Assembly: GCF_900188405.1 (NCBI RefSeq)
Contig: NZ_FZOF01000011.1
Location: forward strand, 62,001-126,000
Origin: Actinacidiphila glaucinigra
GTDB lineage: Bacteria; Actinomycetota; Actinomycetes; Streptomycetales; Streptomycetaceae
Length of the DNA stretch: 64,000 nucleotides
Reading direction: 5' to 3'
Shown: one piece after another, positions 53,162 to 63,300 of the stretch
How the letters are laid out: each line of letters starts with the position of its first letter
Numbering within the stretch: the first letter of the stretch is position 1
Program-made: the position numbers and the translations under genes
The notes under the pieces: model-generated
What the model was told of the DNA's origin: nothing
Seen by the model: only the letters and a program-made list of their open reading frames with translations
The model's database searches: none

Positions 53162-53186
53162 TACGCCGTCAGCGTCTATCGCGACG

Positions 53187-53203
53187 TGACATGATGTGAC
53201 ATG
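53187..53203. repeat. TGACATG direct repeats before the regulator
   Basis: TGACATG occurs at 53187-53193 and 53197-53203, spaced 10 bp (about one helical turn). OmpR- and SARP-type winged helices bind such tandem heptamers. It lies about 45 bases before the regulator's ATG, so autoregulation is plausible. Confidence 0.6.
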
Positions 53204-53244
53204 GTGGGATAGCCGGGCCGTGCCCGTCGGTCGGGGGTGGGTGC

Positions 53245-54462
53245 ATGAGCGAATCGGCTGGTCTTTGGCGGATCCGGGTGCTGGGTCCCCTGGAGTTGAC
53301 GCGGGACGGAGACCCCGTCGCCGCCCCGGGACCCATACCTTCCGCGGTGCTGACGGCGCTGGCACTGGCCGGTCGCCGCGGACTCCACGTCCGCGAGTTG
53401 CTCGGCTCGGTGACGACGCGCAGCGGTGAGCCGGCGATGCGTCTGCGCAACACTCTGGAGCGGCACATCTCGGACCTGCGCCGGCTGGGGTTGCCGATCC
53501 CCAAGTACGGTTCGCTGGTCACCGAGGGCTATGCGCTGCCACCCGATGTGGCCGTGGACGCCTGGGAGTTCAGTGCCGGGGTCGCGGCCCTGCCGCCCGT
53601 TCCGGCACCGCGGCGGGTCGCGGAGCTCCTGGCCCTGTGGGCCGAGGATCCGCGCTCGGTCCATGTCCGTGTCGCCCCACGCCGCTGGGACCGGGTGATC
53701 CGGGCCCGTGATCAGTTGCTGCGGCTCGTCGAGAGCACCGGCCTCGGCTCCCCCGAACTCGCGGACTTCGTGGCCCTGTTCCCCTCCGACCCGGCGTGCG
53801 CCGCGTTGCGGGACCGGTTCGCCCGGCAGGCCCGCAAACGCCTGCTGGTGGTCGAGGACCAGAACCTCTCCCTCGTCGTCAGCGCGCTGGACGGCTACGA
53901 CTGCCTGCCCGTCGCCGGGCGCGACGCCTGGTACGAACTGGTCAACTCCCGCCGCGAGGACGTGCTGCGGCTGGACGGCGCGCTCATCGACCTGCATCTG
54001 ACCGACGGATACCGCGACGAGCAGGGGCTGGACATCGCGGAGTGGCTGGCCGATCACACGGCGACGCCCGCGGCCCTCATGACCATGGCCCCGCCGGCCG
54101 GTGATCTGGTGGAGGGCACGCAGGTTCAGCGGGCCCGCTACCGCCTCACCCAGATCATCTACAAGGGACGCGACGGACTGGACGTGACGGGGATCAGGAA
54201 CGCCGCCCGCGTGCTCACCTCCGACGAGGACCGGCATGTGCGGGCGCGCCTGCACACCTCTGTCGCCTGGGCGCGCTTCCACGCGCAGGAGCGGCTGGCC
54301 ACTCCGCCGACCGATCGGACCAGGCGCCGGCTGCAGGAATGCGAGCGGGAGGCCGAGGCCGCTCTGCGCGAAGTGCGCGCCGGTGACCTGCGGCAGGCGC
54401 AGTCAGCGGTGCGCGAGTTCGTCGACCGATGGCAGCCCCGGGAGGGCTCCGTCCTGCGGTGA
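53245..54462 (+). CDS. Winged-helix (SARP/OmpR-type) regulator fused to a receiver-like domain
   Basis: A 405-aa regulator with reversed order. Residues 8-100 resemble the SARP/OmpR winged helix (WRIRVLGPLELTRDGDPV, LRNTLERHISDLRRLG, GYALPPDVAVDAWEF). Residues about 198-315 look like a response-regulator receiver: LLVVED acidic pair (Glu204, Asp205), phospho-acceptor Asp249 in LIDLHLTD, Thr280 and a Lys near 307. The C-terminal ~90 residues are helical. A GHKL-ATPase protein with a candidate phospho-His is encoded convergently just 45 bases away, suggesting a two-component pair. It is divergent from the TIR-like/S1 gene. Confidence 0.8.
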   Translation: MSESAGLWRIRVLGPLELTRDGDPVAAPGPIPSAVLTALALAGRRGLHVRELLGSVTTRSGEPAMRLRNTLERHISDLRRLGLPIPKYGSLVTEGYALPPDVAVDAWEFSAGVAALPPVPAPRRVAELLALWAEDPRSVHVRVAPRRWDRVIRARDQLLRLVESTGLGSPELADFVALFPSDPACAALRDRFARQARKRLLVVEDQNLSLVVSALDGYDCLPVAGRDAWYELVNSRREDVLRLDGALIDLHLTDGYRDEQGLDIAEWLADHTATPAALMTMAPPAGDLVEGTQVQRARYRLTQIIYKGRDGLDVTGIRNAARVLTSDEDRHVRARLHTSVAWARFHAQERLATPPTDRTRRRLQECEREAEAALREVRAGDLRQAQSAVREFVDRWQPREGSVLR

Positions 54463-54507
54463 CCCCTGACGGGCGTCCGCTCGGGCGGGGCTGTGTGCGG
54501 CGGCGCT

Positions 54508-57045
54508 TCACGCCGGGGGCTCGCCGCCGTCCGGGCCGGATGCATCAGGCGTCGGCGTCCCGGCGGGCGCCGTGAGGCAGGGCAGCCACACCCGCAGGTG
54601 GGCACCGCCCAGTGCGGAGTGCGTCAGGATGTCGACGGTCCCGCCGCTCTCGCGGATCATCTGCCGTGCCGACCTGAGCCCTGATCCGGCGCTTCCGTGC
54701 CGGGAGAACTCTCCCCCGCCCAGCAGGACGGTGCGCTCCTCATCGGTCAGTCCCGGCCCGTTGTCCTCGACGTCCACGACGCACCACTGGCCATCCTCCC
54801 CCTCGGGTCCGCTCTGCGCCGTGTGGACCTTCATCGTGATCAGGGGGAGGTCGGGAGGTGCTGCTCGCACCGCCTGGACGGCGTTGACCAGGAGGTTCTC
54901 GAGTGAGATCTCGATGTAGGAGCGGACGGCGTGGACCTGCCGGGGGCCCGGGCCGTCGCTGAAGTGCCGGATGCGCACGCCGGTGTTGAACTCGACCCGT
55001 CGGGTGAGCGAGCGGGTGAGCTCGTCGAGGTCGAGCGGTGCCGGGGGCTGGCCGTACTCCTCGAGCGCCTGCCGGTACTGCTCTCCGCTGAGTTGCCTCA
55101 CCTGGTCGATGAGCCGGTCGACCATGCCGCGGGTCTGGCCGTCGGCCGCCTGCGCGACCTCGCGCAGGTCTCCGATGACGCCGGCGACGATGTTGTCGTT
55201 GCGGTGGCCGATCGTGGCGACGGCCTGTTCGGCGAGCGCGGTCCGGGCGTGGGCCTGTGCGTCTTCGGAGCGTTCGGACAGTTCCCTCAGCGCTTCGCGC
55301 GCCAGGGTTTCCGCGCCTTCGGCGAGCAGTGCGCCCAGGCCTGAGTCGAGTGTGGTGTAGGTCTGCTTGTCGCGCTGCAGCAGTCCTGCCGTCTGCAGGC
55401 GGGACAGGGAGCGGGCCGGGGTGATCTGCCGGGCCACCCTCTCCCCCGCTTCATCGGTGACGCCCATCAGCGGCAGGTCGGTGAGGAGGTCGTCCTCACC
55501 GAAGGGTTCTGCGCGGTGCAGGGTGTAGGCGATGCCCAGGACCGCACGGTCCTCCGGATCCAGCGTGCCGAGGGCCTGCCGGCGGACCGCCTCGCGTATG
55601 CCGGCGCTGCGGATGGCGTCGAGCGCCCGGAGCTCCAGTCGGCGGGTGTGCGCCGGCAGCGGGGTGAGGAGCCGGCTGAGCACCTCCCGGAGCACGGCGG
55701 GGTGCCCGCCGGTCTCGTACAGCAGGATGTCGATGACCACGGCGTCGGCTGCCACTCCGCACAGGTCGAGGAACCAGGAGAGCGCCTCGCGCGGTGCCGC
55801 TCCCGAGTCCAGCACGATGCCGTCGTCGGGTGAGGTGAGCTGTGCGTGCGCGAGTTGCGGGACGAGGTGGCGCAGCAGGTTGATGCGGTAGGTCGGGGTG
55901 CTGCGGACGGTGCCCCGTGCGGGGCGGGCCAGCAGGGCGAGGAGCTGGGCGGCGGTGAGCACGGCCGTGCCGCCGTCTCCTTCGGCTTCCGGTGGTGTGC
56001 GCTCGGGGTGGCCGACGTCCCGTACGAACCAGATGACCGGCCGGGCCAGTTCGGCCGGTGGGGGCGTGTGCGGACCCGCCACCCACAAGGGCATGCCGGC
56101 GCGGCGGGTCAGGCGGAAGCCGGGCAGCCGGGCGTCGCCGAGACCGACGAGGGTGGTGGCGAAGCCGTCTTCCAGGGCGGTGACCGGCGAGCGGACGTCC
56201 TCTCCCAGGAGCCGTCCGAGTGCGGTGGCGAAGGCTCCCGCGGTGGGTGCGTCGAGGTGGGCCGCCAGGTGCCGCAGGGTGTCGACGACTTCCTGGCCCG
56301 CGGAGTCGACCTCGGTGACGCGGGCCAGGTGGGGTGGCAGCGGTGGCCGGACGTTGGGCCGGTAGTGGAGCAGGACGACGTCCAGGTCCCGGCCGAGTGC
56401 GGAGTCCCACAGGGGAGGCCGGGCGACCGTCGCGGGGCCTCCGCTGTAGCCGTCCGTGACCTTGGACCGCAGCAACTGCCGGGCGGTGGGGAACTCGCCG
56501 GCCACGATGCAGGCCTCGACGGCCGCGGCGTGATCGGGGTCGAGGGCCTTGCTTCTGGTCTCCGCCAGCAATTCGGCCCGGAGTGCGTCCTCCGCTTCCT
56601 CGACGAGGCGTTTCGTGGTGGCGAACGCTGCCGCGATGTCGTCCGCGGGACCCGCGGTGAGCGGCTGCGAGCCGAGGCTGAGGTTCGCCCTGCGGGCCCG
56701 TTCGACGAGGGTGGCCGTCTCTTGGTCGATGGCGGCCCGCCGGTTCCGGTGGGCGCCGGCGAGGGCCTCTTCGATGCGGTGGCGCGCGGCGGCGGGGATC
56801 TCCGTCCAGACGGAGGCCGCTGTGTCCTCCTCCGCGAGCAGGTCGTCGACGAGGGCCAGTTCGCCGTCGGCTATGAGTTGTTCGATGCCCTCCGTGACGC
56901 TCAGTGGCGCGGCGAGGCCGGCCAGGATGCCGCGGGTGACCAGGGGGTCGTCGAGGGGCTCGCCGGTGTGCACGGCCCGGGCGAGCCGCGGGTAGCGCCA
57001 CCGTCCGGACCAGGAGGCGAGGATCTCGTGCAGTGGGTGCGTCAA
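54508..57045 (-). CDS. Large GHKL-ATPase (histidine-kinase-like) protein
   Basis: An 845-aa cytoplasmic protein. The C-terminus is a HATPase_c domain: N-box ENLLVNAVQA (716-725), G1 DNGPG (761-765) and G2 GSAGSGLRSA (784-793). His614 (ATIGHRNDNIV) in a helical region could be the phospho-acceptor. The N-terminal ~600 residues are unique; DILLYETGGHPAVLREVLSR (about 439-458) resembles the TGGHP helix of STAND/Orc-type NTPases, but no Walker A is visible. No membrane segment. It starts at TTG 57045 in a TTGA overlap with the PLD stop, giving translational coupling. Likely partner of the receiver regulator at 53245. Confidence 0.82.
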   Translation of the reverse strand: MTHPLHEILASWSGRWRYPRLARAVHTGEPLDDPLVTRGILAGLAAPLSVTEGIEQLIADGELALVDDLLAEEDTAASVWTEIPAAARHRIEEALAGAHRNRRAAIDQETATLVERARRANLSLGSQPLTAGPADDIAAAFATTKRLVEEAEDALRAELLAETRSKALDPDHAAAVEACIVAGEFPTARQLLRSKVTDGYSGGPATVARPPLWDSALGRDLDVVLLHYRPNVRPPLPPHLARVTEVDSAGQEVVDTLRHLAAHLDAPTAGAFATALGRLLGEDVRSPVTALEDGFATTLVGLGDARLPGFRLTRRAGMPLWVAGPHTPPPAELARPVIWFVRDVGHPERTPPEAEGDGGTAVLTAAQLLALLARPARGTVRSTPTYRINLLRHLVPQLAHAQLTSPDDGIVLDSGAAPREALSWFLDLCGVAADAVVIDILLYETGGHPAVLREVLSRLLTPLPAHTRRLELRALDAIRSAGIREAVRRQALGTLDPEDRAVLGIAYTLHRAEPFGEDDLLTDLPLMGVTDEAGERVARQITPARSLSRLQTAGLLQRDKQTYTTLDSGLGALLAEGAETLAREALRELSERSEDAQAHARTALAEQAVATIGHRNDNIVAGVIGDLREVAQAADGQTRGMVDRLIDQVRQLSGEQYRQALEEYGQPPAPLDLDELTRSLTRRVEFNTGVRIRHFSDGPGPRQVHAVRSYIEISLENLLVNAVQAVRAAPPDLPLITMKVHTAQSGPEGEDGQWCVVDVEDNGPGLTDEERTVLLGGGEFSRHGSAGSGLRSARQMIRESGGTVDILTHSALGGAHLRVWLPCLTAPAGTPTPDASGPDGGEPPA

Positions 57046-60000
57046 CGGGACCCCCAGCGGGCCAGTTCCTCGATGTCGTCGAGGAAGGTGCGGGTCAGGC
57101 TCCGCTCGGGACCGGTCATGTGCGCCGTGGCCTCGCCGAGTGCCTCCCAGCGGGAGGCGAGCCAGCGGCCGAACGGCTCGGCCCCCGGGGGAAGCGCCGC
57201 CTGAGTGCCCTCCTCTTCCCCGTACAGAGCAAGGACGGCCTGAGTCTGCGCGATGACCGGGTCGAGCCGGTTCAGATAGCGCTTGAGGTGCGCGCCGTGC
57301 ATGGGCGGGTGCTGGGGTGAGACCTTCGCGCCGGTGCTTTCCACCAGGCGCACGGGATCGTGAACGGCCTCGGCCGTCTCGCGCCAGGCACGCAGGCCGT
57401 CGGCGGTGCGTTCCCCGGCGATGCCGGTCAGTTGCGCGAACTCGCCCTCGACGTTGTCGAACAGGTGGCGGTGGGTGCGTGTGCTGGTGGTGTTCTCGAA
57501 CGTCAGCGCCTTCGCGTGGTGCAGCAGCCGCTGGAGGGTCTGCCACGCCGCGTCGAGGGTTCGTTCCCGCTCCGAGCCGCCGAGTGCGCGCCGCACCTGC
57601 GCCAGGGGTATGGGCTGGTAGGCGCGCTCCCAGTAGGTCGTCGTCTGCTCGGCCAGCTCCGCCCAGACCTCGCGGAGTTCGGCGCCGAGCAGGTTGACGA
57701 CGTCCAGCGCCTCGAGGTCGCCGCGCAGCAGTATGGCCGTGGCGGCGGCCGCGAGTGCGGTGTTCCGCTCGTCCTCGTCCGGGTTGTCCAGGGCGAGTTC
57801 GGTGAGGGCATCGGTGAGGAACGGGGTGTGGCGGGCGGCGGCGAGGAGGGTGAGCGGGACCCGTGGCCGGTGCTGTGGGGCGGGCAGTGCGTGGCGCAGG
57901 ACCGCCGCTTCGACGTAGCGCGCGTCACGCCAGCAGTCGGCGATCAGCCAGCGCTGCCAGCGCTCGGTGTCGCTCGCCGTGGAGCCGGTGGCGGTGGCGT
58001 GGTCGCTGAGACAGCCCGCCGCCACCGGGCGGACCAGTTCGGGCGGCGCTTCTTCACCGAGTGCGTTGAGGACGGCCCACGGGTCGCCGGAAGCGGTGAG
58101 CACGTCGCGCAGGCGGGCCGGTGTGGGCGGGGCGCCGGGGGTGTAGGCGCTCAGGAGGTCCTGGGCGCCGGCGTAGGCGGAGCCGGACCCGACGACGGAG
58201 GTGTGGCGCGGCGGTGCCGCGCCCAGGGCGGGCTGAGGGGTGGGCGCGCCGAGAGCGGCGGCGACGGTGTCTGCGGCCGCCCGGCCGGTGAGACGGACGC
58301 TGAGCTCCGAGGAGAGTCGGTGGCGTCCGTACCGGCCTTCGAAGGAGAGGTAGTTGAAGCTGCCGACGACGGCGTTGTCGTCCCACAGCAGGACCTTGGC
58401 GTGGTTGGTGCTCTCCAGGATCCGCAGGCTCTCGGGGTGTTCGCCGCGCAGGAGTGCGAGGGCCGTTCGGGCTTCCTCGTACCGCTCACGGCGCGTCCCC
58501 GTGCTGTGCTCGAGCGCGGCGTAGCAGAGGGTGATGTGCACTCCGCGTTCGAGGCAGGCGCGCAAGGCTCCCAGCATGCCCTGGTCGACCACCTCGGCGG
58601 AGAGCCCGTCGGAGGCGATCACCAGGCGGTGCGTGGCCTTGCCCAGGGCGTGTCGGAGCAGGCTGCGGTGCGCGTCGTCGGTGACGAGGCGGATGGAGGG
58701 CAGCGCCCGGTCCTCCAGGAAGGCCCGGCTGCGTTCGACGTGCTCCAGCCAGCCCTGGGTCCACACGCGCACGGACGCCTCGGCGTCCCTGTGCTCGCCC
58801 GGTGGCTGGATGGACAGTGCCGGGGGCGCCTGGGCCTCCGTGGGCTCGGTGCGGGAAGCCTGCGTCCGCCGGGCCGGGTCGCCGTCCGCGGGGCCCGGTG
58901 GCCCGGTGGCGGCGCTCTCCTGGCCGGCGTCCTTGGATGCGCGGACCTGTACCTCGCGGCTCTGCGGATAGGAGGGGACGACCGAGCGGACCCAGCCGAG
59001 CAGGTCGCTCACGACGATGGGGCCGGATGGTGCGGCGGCTTCCAGCAGGACGCCGACTTCGGGGCGGTCACCAGCAGCGGAGAGGACGTTCCTGCTGGTC
59101 ACCAGGGCTGTGTGGTGGTCGCAGACGACGAGCTTCGCGTGGGTGCGGGACGTGGTGCGCGGGATGACGACCCGTTCCAGGGCTCCGGCGGGGGCTTGGC
59201 GCGCCAGGTCCTCCAGCGCGTTGCGGGTCTGCTCGTCCATGGCCTCGTCGTACGCGCTGTCGGCGTCGGCGCCCCAGACCAGCACGATGCGCACGCCGCG
59301 CCGGACGGCGGCGCTCAGCGCGTCGAGATGCCCGGTGAGGGCCCGGTACCTGATCCAGGGCCCCACGATGACCAGTTGGGTGTGCGCGGTGGCGATGAGC
59401 CGGTCCACCACCGCGTGGTGGTCCGATGCCGGCACGGTCGTGACGCGCATCTCCCGCTCGACCCGGTCCCGCAGGAGACCGTCGAGTTGCCGTGCGTCGT
59501 CGGCCATCTCCTCGTGCCACGCATGCCGCCGGCCGGCCGGAATGTCGGGGGCCCTCTCGACGCGGGCCGCCAGTCTGGCGAGCGCGGTCTCCGCGCTGGG
59601 CGGTTCGAGCAGTGCGCCCTGGGCTCCTTGGCGCAGTTCGGCGTAGACGGCGCTGCGGGGGCTGGCGGCGAAGAGCTGGGTGAGCCGCTCGGAGGCGGCC
59701 TCCCGCAGTTCGGCGGGAACGAGGTCGTCGACGACCGTCACGGTCAGCCGCTGCCCCTCCTCGTCCCAGTGGGGATGGACCTTCATCTCGATCCAGCGTC
59801 GCCCCATCGTCTCGCGCAGCCCGGGTGGGGGTATTCGGTAGGACTGGACGAGACGGGAGCGTCCCTGGATGCGGGTGCGGGTGCGATCCGGCTCCTCGGG
59901 CTCCGTACGGCGCAGTGCCTCGTTCAGCGCGTGGAGCACGCTGTGCTGCGGCAGGTCCTCCAGGCCCACGCGCCGGTCGTCGGCGGGGACGCACAGACGG

Positions 60001-60392
60001 GGGTGAGGCGGCCGCTGCCGCCCCCTGGCGGGCAGGACGCGCCGCGTGAGCTTGTCGATCATGAGGTCGCACGGTTGCTGCACCGCCTCGGCGCCGCCCA
60101 GGCGGCCCATGTCGTCGGCGACCACGCAGGCCGCGACCTGATCGGACACGGCGACGGTGGCGGCCCGGTGGTCGACGGTGAGGTGGCCGTGCCGCCACAG
60201 GTCGTAGATCAGGTCGTCGATGATGCGGCGCCCGAGCCCGAGCCGCTGCTCGAGCGCGCCCACCTCGTTGAGGCCCGCGTGCACGGCTCGGAGCACGAGG
60301 TCCTCCATCGGGGAGACGGTGTCGCCGAAGCCGACGCGCACGTGCACGCGCACGACCTCGCACGGCACGTAGACGATCACGACCGCGCTCAT
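57042..60392 (-). CDS. Double-HKD phospholipase-D-family protein (Mokosh MkoB-like)
   Basis: A 1,116-aa protein with two complete HxKxxxxD motifs: HAKLVVCD (418-425) and HAKVLLWD followed by GSFNYLSFEG (664-671). Both halves of the PLD active site are therefore on one chain, as in nucleases and phospholipases of the family. The first ~330 residues and the last ~400 helical residues have no named domain. No signal peptide is seen, so it acts inside the cell. Start ATG 60392 overlaps the helicase stop (ATGA); its own stop overlaps the next gene. PLD plus kinase-helicase is the gene content described for type I Mokosh; function as a DNA or RNA nuclease is inference. Confidence 0.85.
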   Translation of the reverse strand: MSAVVIVYVPCEVVRVHVRVGFGDTVSPMEDLVLRAVHAGLNEVGALEQRLGLGRRIIDDLIYDLWRHGHLTVDHRAATVAVSDQVAACVVADDMGRLGGAEAVQQPCDLMIDKLTRRVLPARGRQRPPHPRLCVPADDRRVGLEDLPQHSVLHALNEALRRTEPEEPDRTRTRIQGRSRLVQSYRIPPPGLRETMGRRWIEMKVHPHWDEEGQRLTVTVVDDLVPAELREAASERLTQLFAASPRSAVYAELRQGAQGALLEPPSAETALARLAARVERAPDIPAGRRHAWHEEMADDARQLDGLLRDRVEREMRVTTVPASDHHAVVDRLIATAHTQLVIVGPWIRYRALTGHLDALSAAVRRGVRIVLVWGADADSAYDEAMDEQTRNALEDLARQAPAGALERVVIPRTTSRTHAKLVVCDHHTALVTSRNVLSAAGDRPEVGVLLEAAAPSGPIVVSDLLGWVRSVVPSYPQSREVQVRASKDAGQESAATGPPGPADGDPARRTQASRTEPTEAQAPPALSIQPPGEHRDAEASVRVWTQGWLEHVERSRAFLEDRALPSIRLVTDDAHRSLLRHALGKATHRLVIASDGLSAEVVDQGMLGALRACLERGVHITLCYAALEHSTGTRRERYEEARTALALLRGEHPESLRILESTNHAKVLLWDDNAVVGSFNYLSFEGRYGRHRLSSELSVRLTGRAAADTVAAALGAPTPQPALGAAPPRHTSVVGSGSAYAGAQDLLSAYTPGAPPTPARLRDVLTASGDPWAVLNALGEEAPPELVRPVAAGCLSDHATATGSTASDTERWQRWLIADCWRDARYVEAAVLRHALPAPQHRPRVPLTLLAAARHTPFLTDALTELALDNPDEDERNTALAAAATAILLRGDLEALDVVNLLGAELREVWAELAEQTTTYWERAYQPIPLAQVRRALGGSERERTLDAAWQTLQRLLHHAKALTFENTTSTRTHRHLFDNVEGEFAQLTGIAGERTADGLRAWRETAEAVHDPVRLVESTGAKVSPQHPPMHGAHLKRYLNRLDPVIAQTQAVLALYGEEEGTQAALPPGAEPFGRWLASRWEALGEATAHMTGPERSLTRTFLDDIEELARWGSR

Positions 60393-63300
60393 CGGGACTC
60401 CAGGGACAGTACGTCCGTCGCGTTGACGATGTGCCCGTCGGTGTCGACGCACTGGCACACCTGCCGCCAGAAGTCGTCCTCCGCCTCGTAGCGCGCGTAG
60501 TGCTCCCAGTCCCCCACGATCACCAGCAGGCGTCTGGCCCGGGAGAACATCACGTTGATCAGGTCGCGCCTGCTGAGGTGGCCATAGCTCTCCGCGGTGC
60601 TTCCGCCGCCGCGGACCTTGTTGCGTACGAGCGAGACGATCACGATGTCGGCCTCTCGGCCCTGGAAGGCGTGGATCGTCTGGACGCGGTGGGCGAGGTC
60701 GCCGTACTGGCGGAGGCGTTCGGCCTGCTGCCGGTAGGGGGTGAGGACGGCGAGCGGTTCGGCGCTGTAGCCGTCCCTGCGCGGTTCGGGCCGGGGTTCC
60801 ATGGCCGAGACGATGGCGTTGACGATCTCGGCCTCACCCTCGTTGCGCCAGTGGGGCTGCTCGGCGCAACGCGCCATTCCGGCGGTGTCCACCCACACCA
60901 GGGCGCGGCCGCGGAGCCAGTGGGGGAAGCGCAGTGGCGGCGGCTGCTCGTCGTGGCGGGTCGCCAGGCCGCCGGGCCTGAGGCCGTCGGCCGGCGGTGT
61001 CTCGTTGTCGCGCAGTTCCCGCGGGTAGAAGACGCGGCTGATGATGTCGGCGATGGGCTTCCGCATCCTGAACTGGGTGGAGAGCATCGCCGTGGGGCGC
61101 TCGATGGCCTTGCCCGCCGGCGTCTTGGACGGCTCGAAGAGGTTGCGGAAGAGGTCGAAGGCCTCCAGGTAGGCGTCGCTTCGTTCGCCGTCCTCGGCGA
61201 GGCTGGTGTTGGGGTCGCCGACGCAGGCGGCGAGGAAGCGGACCACCTCGTCGCGCCGGTGGGCCGGCAGTTGGTAGTGGTCGCCGATGAGCGTCCATCG
61301 CACGCCGCGGACGAGGGGGATGGCGAGTTCCGTCGGCCAGGCCTTCGCCGCCTCCTCCACGACGACCCAGTCGAAGGCGGAGGCACCGTCGGCCGCTCCC
61401 ACGTTGCGGGGGGTGGCGGTGGCGCAGGTGGCGAAGACGATGTTGGCGCCGCGTTGGAGGCGGTCCGCGAGCTCCGGCAGGATCGACACGCCGTCGCTCT
61501 CGCGCAGCAGTTTCCGCCACCTCTCCAGGATGGGCCGCAGCCACGGGTCGACGCCCGCGGCGACGGAACGGTCGATGTGCGCGCCCATCTGGCGGGCGCG
61601 GCGTACGGCGAGTTCGTCGCGCAGCCACGGCCGGACCGTGTCGTCCGGGCTGCTGCGCTGGGAGACCATGCGCAGGGCGATCGGCACGTCGCCGAGACGG
61701 TCGGTGGGTCCGTCGTCGTCGAGGGCGCCGATGTCGCGCAGGATGCGCGCGGCAAGGTTGTCGAGGGTGAAGTTGGACTGGGCGGACACCAGGATGCGGT
61801 GGGTGGAGTGCTGCTCGAGGTAGGCGGCGATGGCACGGGAGGTCACCGTGGTCTTGCCGGTGCCCGGCGGCCCCTGGAGGGCGAAGAACTGCTGGTGGGT
61901 GAGGATGTCCTGCACCGCTTTGCGGCCGCCTCCCAGCAGTCCCTCGCCGGCTCGCGCCCAGCGGTGGGGCAGTGTCCTGATCGACCGGGGGTTGCGGATC
62001 TGGGAGAGGAGGGGCCGCAGGCCGAACAGTTCCCAGCGTGCGTCGAGCTGACGGCGCAGCACGGCCTCGGAGCCCACATCGTCGGCGGGCCGGATCCAGC
62101 CCCGCCGGGGGATGCCGGGTTCGCCGTGCTTGCGGCGCAGGATGATGCGGTCCTGTCCCTCGCTGCGGACCACCTGCGCCTGGACCCCGCGGGTGCCGGC
62201 GTCCTTGCGGTCGCTGTCGCCGCCGTACAGCTCGACGTCGGCGCTGCCGCCCTCCTCGCTCTCGAGACGGCCGAAGAAGTCGCCGAAGTCGGGGCGCAGG
62301 TCGGGGTGGCGGGCGTACTTGGTCAGGAGGGGCTGGCGGAAGATGCGGTCCTGGTCCCGGCGGCGGTCCCAGGACACCAGCACCTCCACGTCGTTGTCGC
62401 CCGGTGCGTGCGGGTCGAGTTCGTAGGGGTACCGGCGGGCCTGGAGTTCGACGCCCTGGAACTCCAGCAGCCAGTCGATGGCCCGCTGGTAGTCCAGCTG
62501 TGCGGTCGTCGCGCCGCCCACGGGGCGTATCGCGTCGATGACGGCCGCCCATGAGGGCCTTCCCTGCCGCAGAGCGGTCAGCCGTGCCCGCGGCATGCGG
62601 TGGTCGACGACCTGGACATCGGGCAGGCGCCGACTGCGGGAGAGCGACTGCAGGTCGTCGAGGCGGGCCTCCATTCCCGGCGCGTCGCGCTGCGCGACGT
62701 ACTTGACGAGCAGGACCTCGCGCAGCGGCGTACCCAGCGCCTGCCCTTGCACCGGGCGCATCAGCTGCCCGAACCACAGGGCCCGCCGCCCCACCAGGAC
62801 GGTCGTCGCCTCGCGTTTGGCGTCCCTTGTCCCGCCGCCGACATAGGGGTCGGCGCCCTCCTGGGAGAACAGCACCTGTGTCCCGCGCAGTTCACCGGTC
62901 AGAAGATCGGCGATCTCCCGCACCCCCTCGGGGCTGACGGCCTCGTTCTCCAGCCATCCCCACCGCCCGAGGGTCTCCTCGCACCTCTCGGGCATGAAGG
63001 CGACCAGGAGCGGGCGGCTGCTGCGTTCCTGGCCGAGCGCCACCACGTTGTCCTCGTGGTTCTCGCTCAGCTCGTTGACGACCTCCGCCGCGGTGGGCCG
63101 CTGCGCGGGATCCTCGTCCAGCATCCGGCGCAGCACGGACGCGAGGGCGGGTGGCAGGTCGGTGGTACGCAGCGCTCCCCGCATGTGCTCCCCCAGGCGC
63201 CGCAGCTGCCCGCGGGTCTCGGCCACGGCCGCCGGGTCTTCGGGCACCCGGTCCGGTACGAGCTCCGGGGGGAAGGAGCCGACGAACCACTCCCAGGCGA

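Noticed and set aside
57360..60491. 1,043-codon plus frame opposite the PLD gene
   Set aside because: Gly/Val/Arg-rich shadow; the minus strand carries HKD motifs and coupled start/stop overlaps.
60431..62554. 707-codon plus frame opposite the helicase
   Set aside because: Antisense shadow; all helicase motifs are on the minus strand.
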